A stretch of 5,869 bases of DNA, taken from assembly GCA_016649475.1 (NCBI GenBank), contig JAENXP010000177.1:1-5869 (forward strand), given 5' to 3'. A program made the translations under genes and the position numbers. This stretch comes from Burkholderiales bacterium. GTDB lineage: Bacteria > Pseudomonadota > Gammaproteobacteria > Burkholderiales > SG8-39. Shown in pieces: positions 1 to 5,869 of this stretch (position 1 is its first letter; the number at the start of each line of letters is the position of its first letter). The notes under the pieces were generated by a model. That model saw only the letters and a list, made by a program, of their open reading frames with translations, was not told where the DNA came from and did no database searches.

Positions 1-849
1 ATGATCGCCAAGCTGATCGTATGGGATACCGACCGGCGCTCGGCGCTCGCGCGCATGCACCGCGCGCTGGAGCAATTCCAGGTCGTCGGCGTCACCACCA
101 ACACCGAATTCCTGGGGCGGCTCGTTGCCTGCGAAGCGTTCGCCACGGCGGATCTGGATACCGGCCTGATCGAGCGCAACAGCGCGGAGCTCATGAGCGC
201 GCCGCCGCCCGCCGGCGACGAGGTGCTGGCGCTCGCGGCGCTGGCGGAGTTGCTGGCTATCGAGCGCCGCGCTAGTGAGCGCGCGGCCGGCTCGGGCGAC
301 CCCTGTTCTCCCTGGGGCAGCTGCGACGGCTGGCGCCTGAACCAGGACAACCATCACATACTGGTATTCAGGCAGGGCGAGCACGAACAGGCGGTCACGG
401 CACACTACCGTCCCGGCCGCTTCGAGCTCGAGCTTCCCGGCGGCAGGCAGACCCTCACCGGCGCCTGGCAGCCCGATGGCAGCCTAACGGCCTGGCTGGA
501 AGACGCTGTGTTGCAGGCAAACGTGGTGATGACGGGACAAATGCTGGACGTGTTCTTCCGCGGCGCACGCTACCGGCTGGAGTTGCACGACCCTGCGCTG
601 CACGAAGTCGAGAGCGACGCGCACGACGGCAACCTGGCCGCGCCGATGCCGGGAAAGATCATTGCAGTGCTGACCAAAAGCGGCGCCAAGGTGGAGAAGG
701 GCACGCCGCTGGTCATACTGGAAGCGATGAAAATGGAGCACACCATCATCGCGCCGGGGCGCGGCACCGTGAAAGAAATCCATTACGGGGTCGGCGAGCA
801 GGTCGCGGAAGGTGCGGAGCTGCTCGGATTCGAGTTGGATAAAGCCTAA
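1..849 (+). CDS. mccA: Biotin-containing acyl-CoA carboxylase alpha subunit, probably 3-methylcrotonyl-CoA carboxylase (5' partial)
   Basis: This is the C-terminal 282 residues of a biotin-dependent carboxylase; family members run to roughly 660 residues, so more than half lies upstream. The opening MIAKLIVW is the internal strand usually preceded by Tyr-Asp-Pro in the biotin carboxylase C-terminal domain, so the ATG at position 1 is an internal Met, not a start. Residues 1-60 finish that domain ([11 protein letters not shown] at about 28-38). Residues 60-205 form the variable middle region that contacts the beta subunit. Residues 214-279 are a biotinyl (BCCP-like) domain with the motif EAMKMEH, whose Lys244 would carry biotin. 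The enzyme would carboxylate 3-methylcrotonyl-CoA in cytosolic leucine/isovalerate breakdown. The HMG-CoA lyase 14 nt downstream favours this substrate (liuD in the Pseudomonas naming). Geranyl-CoA or propionyl-CoA carboxylase are the alternatives. Family is certain, substrate likely. Confidence 0.9.
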   Translation: MIAKLIVWDTDRRSALARMHRALEQFQVVGVTTNTEFLGRLVACEAFATADLDTGLIERNSAELMSAPPPAGDEVLALAALAELLAIERRASERAAGSGDPCSPWGSCDGWRLNQDNHHILVFRQGEHEQAVTAHYRPGRFELELPGGRQTLTGAWQPDGSLTAWLEDAVLQANVVMTGQMLDVFFRGARYRLELHDPALHEVESDAHDGNLAAPMPGKIIAVLTKSGAKVEKGTPLVILEAMKMEHTIIAPGRGTVKEIHYGVGEQVAEGAELLGFELDKA

Positions 850-863
850 GTCCTGACGATCAT

Positions 864-1772
864 ATGACCCTGCCGAAAAAAGTACGCATAGTCGAAGTCG
901 GCCCGCGCGACGGTCTGCAGAACGAGCCCGGGACGGTCGGTTCCGCGGTCAAGATCGAGCTGATCAACCGCCTCGCCGAGGCCGGCCTGCCGGCGATCGA
1001 GGCCACCGCCTTCGTCTCGCCAAAATGGATTCCGCAAATGGCGGACAATGCCGCAGTCATGGCCGGCATCCGCAGAAAGCCGGGCGTCGCCTATCCGGTG
1101 CTGGTGCCCAACCTGAAAGGTTTCGAGGCAGCGCTGGCGGCGGGTGCCAGGGAAGTCGCCGTGTTCGGCGCCGCATCCGAAGCGTTCAGCCAGAAGAACA
1201 TCAATTGTTCCATCGCCGAGAGCCTGGCGCGCTTCGAGCCGGTCGTACAGGCGGCGAAGCAGCACGGCATCGCCGTGCGCGGCTATGTCTCCTGCGTCGC
1301 CGGCTGCCCCTATCAGGGCGCGGTCGAGCCCGCGGCGGTGGCCGAAGTCGCGGCCGAACTGTATCGCATGGGCTGCTACGAAGTATCCCTGGGCGACACC
1401 ATAGGCGTAGGCACGCCGCTCAAGATCCAGGCGATGCTTGCGGCAGTGGCGAAAGCGGTACCCATGGAAAAGCTTGGCGTGCATTTTCACGATACTTACG
1501 GCCAGGCCCTGGCCAATCTGTACGCGGCGCTGGAATTGGGCGTGGCCACCATCGACAGCTCGGTCGCGGGCCTGGGCGGCTGCCCTTATGCCAAGGGGGC
1601 CTCGGGCAATGTGGCTACGGAAGACGTGGTGTATATGCTGAACGGCCTGGGTATAGAAACCGGCGTCGACCTCGACCGGGTGTTCGAGGCGGGACGGTAT
1701 ATTTGCGAACAGCTCCAGCGCATTCCGAGTTCGAAGGTTGCGCGGGCAATGGCGGCGAAAAGAGCGGCATGA
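864..1772 (+). CDS. mvaB: 3-Hydroxy-3-methylglutaryl-CoA lyase
   Basis: A complete 302-residue HMG-CoA lyase, about the usual bacterial length. It cleaves HMG-CoA to acetoacetate and acetyl-CoA, the last step of leucine degradation, in the cytosol. The TIM-barrel family signatures are intact: GPRDGLQNE near the N-terminus (Arg15 and Asp16, matching the catalytic Arg and metal-binding Asp of the family), the metal-ligand pair His207 and His209 in HFHDTYGQ, and the glycine-rich loop [12 protein letters not shown] with catalytic Cys240 and Asn249. The spacing of the Cys and Asn is the same as in the human enzyme. The ATG at 864 is directly followed by the first conserved strand, so little extension is possible; no strong Shine-Dalgarno is visible in the 14-nt gap after the carboxylase gene, which suggests translational coupling. 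Also named liuE. Distinguished from isopropylmalate or homocitrate synthases by the [12 protein letters not shown] loop. Confidence 0.96.
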   Translation: MTLPKKVRIVEVGPRDGLQNEPGTVGSAVKIELINRLAEAGLPAIEATAFVSPKWIPQMADNAAVMAGIRRKPGVAYPVLVPNLKGFEAALAAGAREVAVFGAASEAFSQKNINCSIAESLARFEPVVQAAKQHGIAVRGYVSCVAGCPYQGAVEPAAVAEVAAELYRMGCYEVSLGDTIGVGTPLKIQAMLAAVAKAVPMEKLGVHFHDTYGQALANLYAALELGVATIDSSVAGLGGCPYAKGASGNVATEDVVYMLNGLGIETGVDLDRVFEAGRYICEQLQRIPSSKVARAMAAKRAA

Positions 1773-1773
1773 C

Positions 1774-1971
1774 ATGAGCTCCGCATCTTCGCTCAGGCTG
1801 CAGCCGCAAGTCGACTCTCCCTGCGTCAACGTCTGCCGCATGGACCCGGCCAGCGGCTATTGCGAAGGCTGCCAGCGCAGCCTCGAAGAAATCGCCTGCT
1901 GGTCGGGATACAGCGCGGCTGAAAAGCGCGCCGTGCTGGCGCGGCTCCCGGCGCGAAAAAATACGCCTTGA
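1774..1971 (+). CDS. DUF1289 family small four-cysteine protein
   Basis: A 65-residue protein of the DUF1289 type, whose function is unknown. The core reads SPCVNVC, then an Asp-Pro/Gly-Tyr turn, CEGC, and a helix-like stretch ending in EKRAVLARL. Cys17, Cys21, Cys30 and Cys33 form a CxxxC plus CxxC arrangement that could bind a metal ion or an Fe-S cluster; this is inference from spacing. A fifth cysteine (Cys42) sits just before a conserved Trp. The frame is open upstream to 1738, but the ATG at 1774 is preferred: it lies one base after the lyase stop, gives a normal-length family member, and an AAGAG purine tract lies about 10 nt upstream. It has no signal peptide or membrane segment. It is coupled on both sides, to the lyase and to the hydrolase gene that overlaps its stop. 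No specific role can be assigned. Confidence 0.87.
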   Translation: MSSASSLRLQPQVDSPCVNVCRMDPASGYCEGCQRSLEEIACWSGYSAAEKRAVLARLPARKNTP

Positions 1972-2876
1972 ATCTGCCGCCGCAAATCCAGGTACTGCAA
2001 CGCGGCTGGCTGTCCAGCAACAACATCCTGATCGACAACGGCGATGGCTGCGCGACGATCGACAGCGGCTATGTTACGCACGCCGCGCAAACGCTGCTGT
2101 TGCTGCAGCACGCCCTCGCAGGCAAGCCTCTGCAACGCTTGATCAACACCCATTGTCACTCCGACCACATGGGCGGCAACGCGGCGGTACAACGCGCCTA
2201 CGGCTGCCGCACCAGCATACCCCTGGGCGAAGCGCCCGCCATCGCGGCCTGGGACGACGCCACGCTGATGCTCAGCTACACCGGCCAGAGCGCTGAGCGT
2301 TTCGGATTTGACGATACGATTGCCGCCGGCGACAGACTGCAGCTGGGCGGCATCGAATGGGAGGCGCTGGCTGCCCCCGGCCACGACAAGCATGCGCTCA
2401 TGTTCTACGCGCCCGCGGCGCGCATCCTGATTTCCGGAGATGCGCTGTGGGAGAACGGCTTCGGCCTGATTTTCCAGGAACTGTTCGGGCAGGCAGGCGG
2501 TTTCGCCGACACGCGCGCGACCCTGGAAGCGATTGCAGGCCTGGACATCGCCACCGTCATCCCGGGGCACGGCGCGCCCTTCGACGACGTTGCGCGTTCG
2601 CTCGAAATCGCGTTCGACCGGCTGGACGCCTACGAGCGCGATCCTGCCAGGCTCGCCCGCCACGCGGTCAAAGTGATGCTGAGTTTTTCGCTGATGATCG
2701 AAGGCAGGATGCCGCTGGCCGACCTGCAGCAGTTTCTTGCGCAAAGGCCCATCTACGGCGACATCAACGGGCGTTTTCTGAACCTGTCCGATGCCGAACT
2801 GCGCGAGTATCTGATACGGGATCTGGAGCGCGCCGGCGCGCTGAAGATCGAGAACGGCTGGCTGCTCGCAGCCTAG
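1968..2876 (+). CDS. MBL-fold metallo-hydrolase (glyoxalase II-like)
   Basis: A 302-residue metallo-beta-lactamase-fold hydrolase with a complete binuclear metal site: HCHSDH (His62, His64, Asp66, His67), His139 in PGHDKH, Asp158 in SGDALW, and His201 in PGHG. About 90 further residues follow, forming a helical C-terminal region typical of glyoxalase II-like and related thioesterase or lactonase members. Such enzymes hydrolyse thioesters, lactones or phosphodiesters; the substrate here is unknown. Its place at the end of a leucine-degradation operon makes a CoA-thioester or other pathway-derived ester conceivable, but that is inference. The start is a TTG at 1968 overlapping the upstream TGA (TTGA). 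The frame is closed by a TGA at 1920-1922 with no ATG or GTG before the domain, so TTG is the only plausible canonical start. No signal peptide, so cytosolic. Its stop codon overlaps the convergent crotonase gene. Confidence 0.91.
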   Translation: MNLPPQIQVLQRGWLSSNNILIDNGDGCATIDSGYVTHAAQTLLLLQHALAGKPLQRLINTHCHSDHMGGNAAVQRAYGCRTSIPLGEAPAIAAWDDATLMLSYTGQSAERFGFDDTIAAGDRLQLGGIEWEALAAPGHDKHALMFYAPAARILISGDALWENGFGLIFQELFGQAGGFADTRATLEAIAGLDIATVIPGHGAPFDDVARSLEIAFDRLDAYERDPARLARHAVKVMLSFSLMIEGRMPLADLQQFLAQRPIYGDINGRFLNLSDAELREYLIRDLERAGALKIENGWLLAA

Positions 2877-3730
2877 GACCGGCCTTTCTTGCCGCCAGGT
2901 ATGGGCCTGCCGCCGTCGCGCCACTGCACCGCTTTGTGGAAGCCTTCTTTTTCCGCATAGTTCTTGAACCACAGGCCTTCGGGGGAGTGGCGCGTGATGC
3001 CGTCGAAAATGGTGGCGAACATCTGCGTCGTCGCCAGGCCCATGTTTTCGTAGGCCTGGTTGATCATGAGTTTTTGCATCATCAGCTGGTTCTTCGGCAC
3101 ACCCGCCATGCGCCTGGCCAGCGCATCCACCGCCGCGTCTAATTCACCCGCCGGCACGGCATCGTGCACCAGGCCCCAATCCTTCGCCGTCCTGCCGTCT
3201 ATGGTGTCGCCGGTCAGCAGCATGCGCTTGGCCTTTTCCGCGCCCAGGCGAAACACCCACATGGCCGTGGTCGGACAGCCCCAGACGCGCGCCGGCATAT
3301 AGCCGATTTTGGCGTCCTCGGCCATGATGACAATGTCGGCGCACAGGGCGATGTCGCTGCCGCCCGCGACCGCATAGCCGTGAACCTTGCAGATGGTGGG
3401 CTTGTAGCTGCGCCAGAGCGAAAAGAAATCGTCGGTGTTGGCCTTCATCCCGCGGTAATCGAGCATCGGGTCCCAGGGCATGTCCTGAGTGTAGGCATTC
3501 TTACCTTTCTTCTCGGCGTAGTCCTTGAGGTCGTAGCCAGCGCAGAAGGCGCGGCCCGCCCCCTCCAGCACGATGACATGGACGCCATCGTCGGCGTTGG
3601 CCTGCTCCACCGCAAGACGGATTTCGCGCGGCATCGCCGCGTTGATCGCGTTCAGGCGCCGCGGGCGGTTCAGCGTAATGCGTGCGATGCGGCCCTGCTT
3701 GCGGTACAGCAGCGTCTTGTAGGTGGCCAT
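2873..3730 (-). CDS. Crotonase/enoyl-CoA hydratase superfamily protein with atypical active site
   Basis: A 285-residue crotonase-fold protein. Residues 1-60 hold the first beta/alpha units ([13 protein letters not shown]). FCAGYDLK at 62-69 supplies one oxyanion-hole NH, and [12 protein letters not shown] at 118-129 the second. The C-terminal third is the usual helical trimerisation region. Members act on acyl-CoA thioesters as hydratases, isomerases, dehalogenases or hydrolases. The two catalytic Glu residues of rat-type enoyl-CoA hydratase are not conserved: the first aligns with Asp126 and the second falls at Pro146/Ala147 in YMPARVWG. The oxyanion hole is kept, so acyl-CoA binding is likely, but simple hydration is doubtful. 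Relative to a classical hydratase there is an insert near 75-105 ([12 protein letters not shown]) that may line the acyl pocket. It starts 7 nt after the CoA-ligase gene, so the two are probably co-transcribed. Superfamily is certain, reaction unknown. Confidence 0.92.
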   Translation of the reverse strand: MATYKTLLYRKQGRIARITLNRPRRLNAINAAMPREIRLAVEQANADDGVHVIVLEGAGRAFCAGYDLKDYAEKKGKNAYTQDMPWDPMLDYRGMKANTDDFFSLWRSYKPTICKVHGYAVAGGSDIALCADIVIMAEDAKIGYMPARVWGCPTTAMWVFRLGAEKAKRMLLTGDTIDGRTAKDWGLVHDAVPAGELDAAVDALARRMAGVPKNQLMMQKLMINQAYENMGLATTQMFATIFDGITRHSPEGLWFKNYAEKEGFHKAVQWRDGGRPIPGGKKGRS

Positions 3731-3737
3731 CGCAAAT

Positions 3738-4988
3738 TCAGTCGTACTTGCGCACGTCGTCGATTACCTTGCCGTCGTTGGGCAGGCTGCCTGCGGGCAC
3801 GAATTCGATCTCCCCGCGCAGCTTGGTCACGTCACGGATAGAGGCGATGAGCGCGGCTTTCAGTCCGGCGTCGCCGCTCCCGCCCTCGCAGCGCAGCGTC
3901 ATCGTGTCGTTGCCGGTTGCGCCGGCTATCACCAGGCGCGCCTTCACGATCTCTGGATGCCGCCGCAGGATTTCGCCCAACTGTTTCGGCGTGACGAACA
4001 TGCCGCGCACCTTGGTGGTCTGGTCGGCGCGCCCCATCCAGCCCTTGATGCGCACATTGGTGCGGCCGCAGGGACTCGCGCCCGCCAGCACGGCGGAAAG
4101 ATCGCCGGTGCCGAAGCGGATCAGCGGATAGTCGGGGTTGAAGCTGGTGATGACGACCTCGCCCACCTCGCCCGGCGCAACCGGGTCGCCGGTACCCGGA
4201 CGCACGATTTCGAGCAACAGGTCTTCGTCGAGAATCATGCCTTCGCAGACCGTGCCCTCGGGCAGCGCCGATTCATACGCGAGCGAGCCTAGATCGGCAG
4301 TGCCGTAGGACTGCATCACGCGGATTCCACGCTCGCCCAGGGATTTCCTCAGCGCCGGCGGCAGATATTCGCCGCCGACCATGGCGTTTTTCAAGCAGCC
4401 GATGTCGGCCTTGAGTTCGTCCGCCTTTTCCACGATCAATTTCAGAAAAGACGGCGTGCCGATGAACGCGCTGATGCGCAGGTCGGCGATGGTCGACACC
4501 TGCATTTCGGTCTGGCCGATTCCGCTCGGCACCACGGTGCAGCCGAGCGCGCGGGCGCCCGACTCCATCATCGAACCCGCCGGCGTGAAGTGATAGGCAA
4601 AGGTATTGATCACCAGATCGCCGGAGCGAAAGCCGGCGGCGAACAGCGCGCGCGCGGTGCGCCACCAGTTGGCCGCCGCCCCCTCGGGCTCGTACACCGG
4701 ACCCGGCGAAACGAAGATTTTCGCCAGCTTGTTCAAAGGCGTCGCGTTCAGGCCTCCGAGCGGCGGCAGCTGCTTTTGCAACTCGCCCAGATCGGACTTG
4801 CGCGTGACCGGAAGCCGGGCCAGCGCCGCACGCGTGTCGACCTTCTGCGGGTCTACTTCGGCCAGGATGCGGGCGAAACCCGGCGCGTTCTTCTTGGCGT
4901 GCGCTATATGGCCCGGCAGCGCAGCGAGCAGCGCCCGCTCGCGCGCGGCCGGGTCGCGCGTTTCGAGGGTATCGTAATGTTCAGTCAT
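3738..4988 (-). CDS. Phenylacetate-CoA ligase-like AMP-forming acyl-CoA ligase
   Basis: A 416-residue adenylate-forming enzyme of the PaaK-like type, close to PaaK length (about 430-440). It would activate a carboxylic acid with ATP to an acyl-adenylate and then to the CoA thioester. Recognisable elements in order: a helical N-terminus ([14 protein letters not shown]), LPVTRKSDL at 59-67, the core ([27 protein letters not shown]), SYGTADLG at 227-234 in place of the common YGxTE, the ribose-binding RFGTGDL at 291-297, the hinge [11 protein letters not shown] at 319-329, and a C-terminal domain ending in LPNDGK with Lys407. The phosphate loop, usually SSGTTG-like, is replaced by [10 protein letters not shown] at 94-103. 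The ATG at 4988 has no clear Shine-Dalgarno. Placement after a LivF-type ATPase and before a crotonase suggests an imported, perhaps aromatic, acid as substrate. Not confidently PaaK itself, so no symbol is given. Confidence 0.88.
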   Translation of the reverse strand: MTEHYDTLETRDPAARERALLAALPGHIAHAKKNAPGFARILAEVDPQKVDTRAALARLPVTRKSDLGELQKQLPPLGGLNATPLNKLAKIFVSPGPVYEPEGAAANWWRTARALFAAGFRSGDLVINTFAYHFTPAGSMMESGARALGCTVVPSGIGQTEMQVSTIADLRISAFIGTPSFLKLIVEKADELKADIGCLKNAMVGGEYLPPALRKSLGERGIRVMQSYGTADLGSLAYESALPEGTVCEGMILDEDLLLEIVRPGTGDPVAPGEVGEVVITSFNPDYPLIRFGTGDLSAVLAGASPCGRTNVRIKGWMGRADQTTKVRGMFVTPKQLGEILRRHPEIVKARLVIAGATGNDTMTLRCEGGSGDAGLKAALIASIRDVTKLRGEIEFVPAGSLPNDGKVIDDVRKYD

Positions 4989-5081
4989 GGGAAAAGTCGG
5001 TCTGATTGAAAAAAATGAATACCGCCGCGAAGCACGGCGCCTTGAAACGCTGGCGTTCGTCGCGCCGCGCCTGAACCGGTT
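4989..5081. other. Intergenic spacer between livF and the ligase gene
   Basis: This 93-nt stretch is the only real gap between genes in the window. Apart from the two hairpins and the short A/T-rich patch around 5003-5020, nothing is recognisable. The A/T-rich patch stands out against the GC-rich surroundings and could serve ligase transcription or ribosome access, but I cannot pick out convincing -35 and -10 boxes. Confidence 0.5.
5009..5039 (-). terminator. Candidate intrinsic terminator or attenuator between livF and the CoA ligase gene
   Basis: In minus-strand RNA, 5039 to 5023 can fold as a 7-bp GC-rich stem with a 3-nt loop. One pair is G-U, which is a C-A mismatch on the plus strand, so the hairpin is better in the livF direction. 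A run of seven U follows (A-run at 5009-5015), but after a 7-nt spacer, longer than in strong terminators. It lies 20 nt before the ligase start, so it could reduce read-through from the transporter genes. Confidence 0.33.
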
Positions 5082-5087
5082 TCAGGC
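5069..5087 (-). terminator. Perfect 7-bp hairpin over the livF stop codon, no U-tract
   Basis: An inverted repeat, GCCTGAA and TTCAGGC on the plus strand, separated by a 5-nt loop, covers the TGA stop of the livF-type gene at 5082-5084. In the minus-strand transcript the same stem forms. It is followed by GC-rich sequence rather than a run of U, so it is not a classical intrinsic terminator. It could be a 3'-end stabilising or pausing hairpin, or chance. Confidence 0.3.
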
Positions 5088-5869
5088 CAGCCAGCGCTTG
5101 CGCCGCTTGTAGTGCTTGACGTCGGAAAAACTCTTGCGCCCGCCGCTGGAGATGCCCAGATAAAACTCTTTCACGTCCTCGTTGACGGCGAGTTCGGACG
5201 CAATTCCATCCATGACCACGCGGCCGTTCTCGAGAATGTAGCCGTAGTCGGCATAGCGCAGCGCCACTGTGGTGTTCTGCTCGGCCAGGAGGAAGCTCAC
5301 GCCCTCCTTCTGGTTGAGGCTTTTCACGATTTCGAAGATTTCTTCCACCAGTTGCGGCGCCAGGCCCATGGACGGTTCGTCCAGCAGGATCATGCTCGGC
5401 CGCGCCATCAGCGCGCGCCCTACCGCGGTCATCTGCTGCTCGCCGCCGGAGGTGTAACCGGCCAGACTGGTGCGCCGCTGTTTCAGGCGCGGGAAATAGC
5501 TGTAAACCTTTTCCAGGTCCGCAGCGATTTCGCCGCGGCCGACTTTGCGCGTATAGGCGCCGGTCAGCAGATTGTCCTCGATCGAGAGGTGGGGAAAACA
5601 GTGGCGCCCTTCCATCACCTGGATCACCCCGCGCTTGACCAGATCTGCCGGCGTGAGTTTCTCGATGCGCTCGCCCTTGTATTCGATATAGCCCTTGGTC
5701 ACGTCGCCGCGTTCGCCCTTGAGCAGGTTCGACACCGCGCGCAGGGTGGTGGTCTTGCCCGCACCGTTGCCGCCCAGAAGCGCGACGATCTTGCCCTCGG
5801 CGACGGTGAGCGATACGCCTTTCAACACCAGGATGACGTGGTTGTAGATGACTTCGATGCCGTTCACGG
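5082..5869 (-). CDS. livF: Branched-chain amino acid-type (LivF) ABC transporter ATP-binding protein (5' partial)
   Basis: The ATPase subunit of a HAAT/Liv-type importer, on the cytoplasmic face of the inner membrane. Numbering from the GTG at 5867: Walker A GGNGAGKTT with Lys38, Q-loop region around Gln83 (VIQVMEGRHCFP), signature SGGEQQ at 140-145, Walker B ILLDEP with Asp163 and Glu164, and LAEQN at 194-198, where LivF proteins lack the classic H-loop His. That GTG is probably an internal Val, because LivF proteins normally carry a few more residues (a Leu-Glu/Lys-Val type strand) before this point, so the gene continues past the window edge. The C-terminus runs about 24 residues beyond E. 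coli LivF (237 residues), ending in a Lys/Arg-rich tail (KHYKRRKRWLA). The other importer subunits would lie further right. Association with a PaaK-like ligase suggests import of an organic acid rather than an amino acid. Confidence 0.92.
   Translation of the reverse strand, partial: VNGIEVIYNHVILVLKGVSLTVAEGKIVALLGGNGAGKTTTLRAVSNLLKGERGDVTKGYIEYKGERIEKLTPADLVKRGVIQVMEGRHCFPHLSIEDNLLTGAYTRKVGRGEIAADLEKVYSYFPRLKQRRTSLAGYTSGGEQQMTAVGRALMARPSMILLDEPSMGLAPQLVEEIFEIVKSLNQKEGVSFLLAEQNTTVALRYADYGYILENGRVVMDGIASELAVNEDVKEFYLGISSGGRKSFSDVKHYKRRKRWLA

Noticed and set aside
1..3. ATG at the first base as a true gene start
   Set aside because: The residues that follow are the interior of the biotin carboxylase C-terminal domain, so the gene must begin well upstream of the window.
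1738..1773. Upstream extension of the DUF1289 frame into the end of the lyase gene
   Set aside because: The extra 12 residues (Arg/Lys-rich) are out of frame with the lyase, resemble nothing in the family, and a well-placed ATG at 1774 follows the lyase stop directly.
846..1841. 331-residue minus-strand open frame opposite the HMG-CoA lyase gene
   Set aside because: It mirrors a clear, motif-complete lyase gene. Its composition (many Arg, His, Gln, Asp-Ala runs) is typical of antisense frames in GC-rich coding DNA, and no domain is recognisable.
2860..2890. Intrinsic terminator for the leucine operon
   Set aside because: The stem is only 5 bp with a short loop, and the following T-rich stretch is distant and interrupted by C and G.
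1857..2972. 371-residue minus-strand open frame opposite the DUF1289 and MBL genes
   Set aside because: It is longer than the real genes but has no family motif and lies antisense to an MBL gene with all metal ligands intact; a GC-rich shadow frame.
3164..4292. Plus-strand open frames of 225, 149 and 189 residues over the crotonase and ligase genes
   Set aside because: They lie antisense to well-supported genes, overlap one another in different frames and show no recognisable domain.
5865..5867. GTG as the true start of the LivF-type gene
   Set aside because: LivF proteins usually have several residues before this point, and only two bases remain in the window. An internal Val is more likely.

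Overview
The window is GC-rich, tightly packed chromosomal DNA. Its gene content, a leucine/isovalerate-type catabolic operon facing a branched-chain-amino-acid-type ABC transporter and CoA-ligase operon, fits a metabolically versatile proteobacterium. Protein style and gene order suggest a betaproteobacterium, but that is inference; the sequence carries no rRNA or other taxonomic marker. I see no mobile element, tRNA, rRNA or CRISPR array, and no strong sign of recent transfer.

Left half, plus strand (1-2876): the 3' part of a biotin-dependent acyl-CoA carboxylase alpha subunit, most likely 3-methylcrotonyl-CoA carboxylase; a complete 3-hydroxy-3-methylglutaryl-CoA lyase; a 65-residue four-cysteine DUF1289 protein; and a metallo-beta-lactamase-fold hydrolase that starts on a TTG overlapping the stop of the gene before it. 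Gaps are 14 nt and 1 nt, followed by a 4-nt overlap, so this looks like one transcript. Carboxylase and lyase are steps of the leucine pathway (3-methylcrotonyl-CoA to 3-methylglutaconyl-CoA, then hydration to HMG-CoA, then acetoacetate plus acetyl-CoA). The hydratase and the carboxylase beta subunit are expected upstream, outside the window. The last two genes have no assigned step.

Right half, minus strand (5869 down to 2873): a LivF-type ABC ATPase cut by the right window edge, a 93-nt spacer with two hairpins, a phenylacetate-CoA-ligase-like AMP-forming enzyme, and, 7 nt further on, a crotonase-superfamily protein. Together they suggest uptake of a carboxylic acid (perhaps aromatic), activation to its CoA thioester, and an enoyl-CoA-type transformation. 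The substrate cannot be read from the sequence. Both CoA enzymes deviate at residues normally considered diagnostic: the ligase lacks the usual Ser/Thr/Gly-rich phosphate loop, and the crotonase lacks both catalytic glutamates of classical enoyl-CoA hydratase.

The two operons converge and share the tetranucleotide CTAG at 2873-2876, each reading its TAG stop from it. The only stretch without a gene is the 93-nt spacer at 4989-5081. I do not see a clearly new defence or mobile system. The most interesting content is the atypical ligase/crotonase pair and the uncharacterised DUF1289 plus hydrolase tail of the leucine operon.
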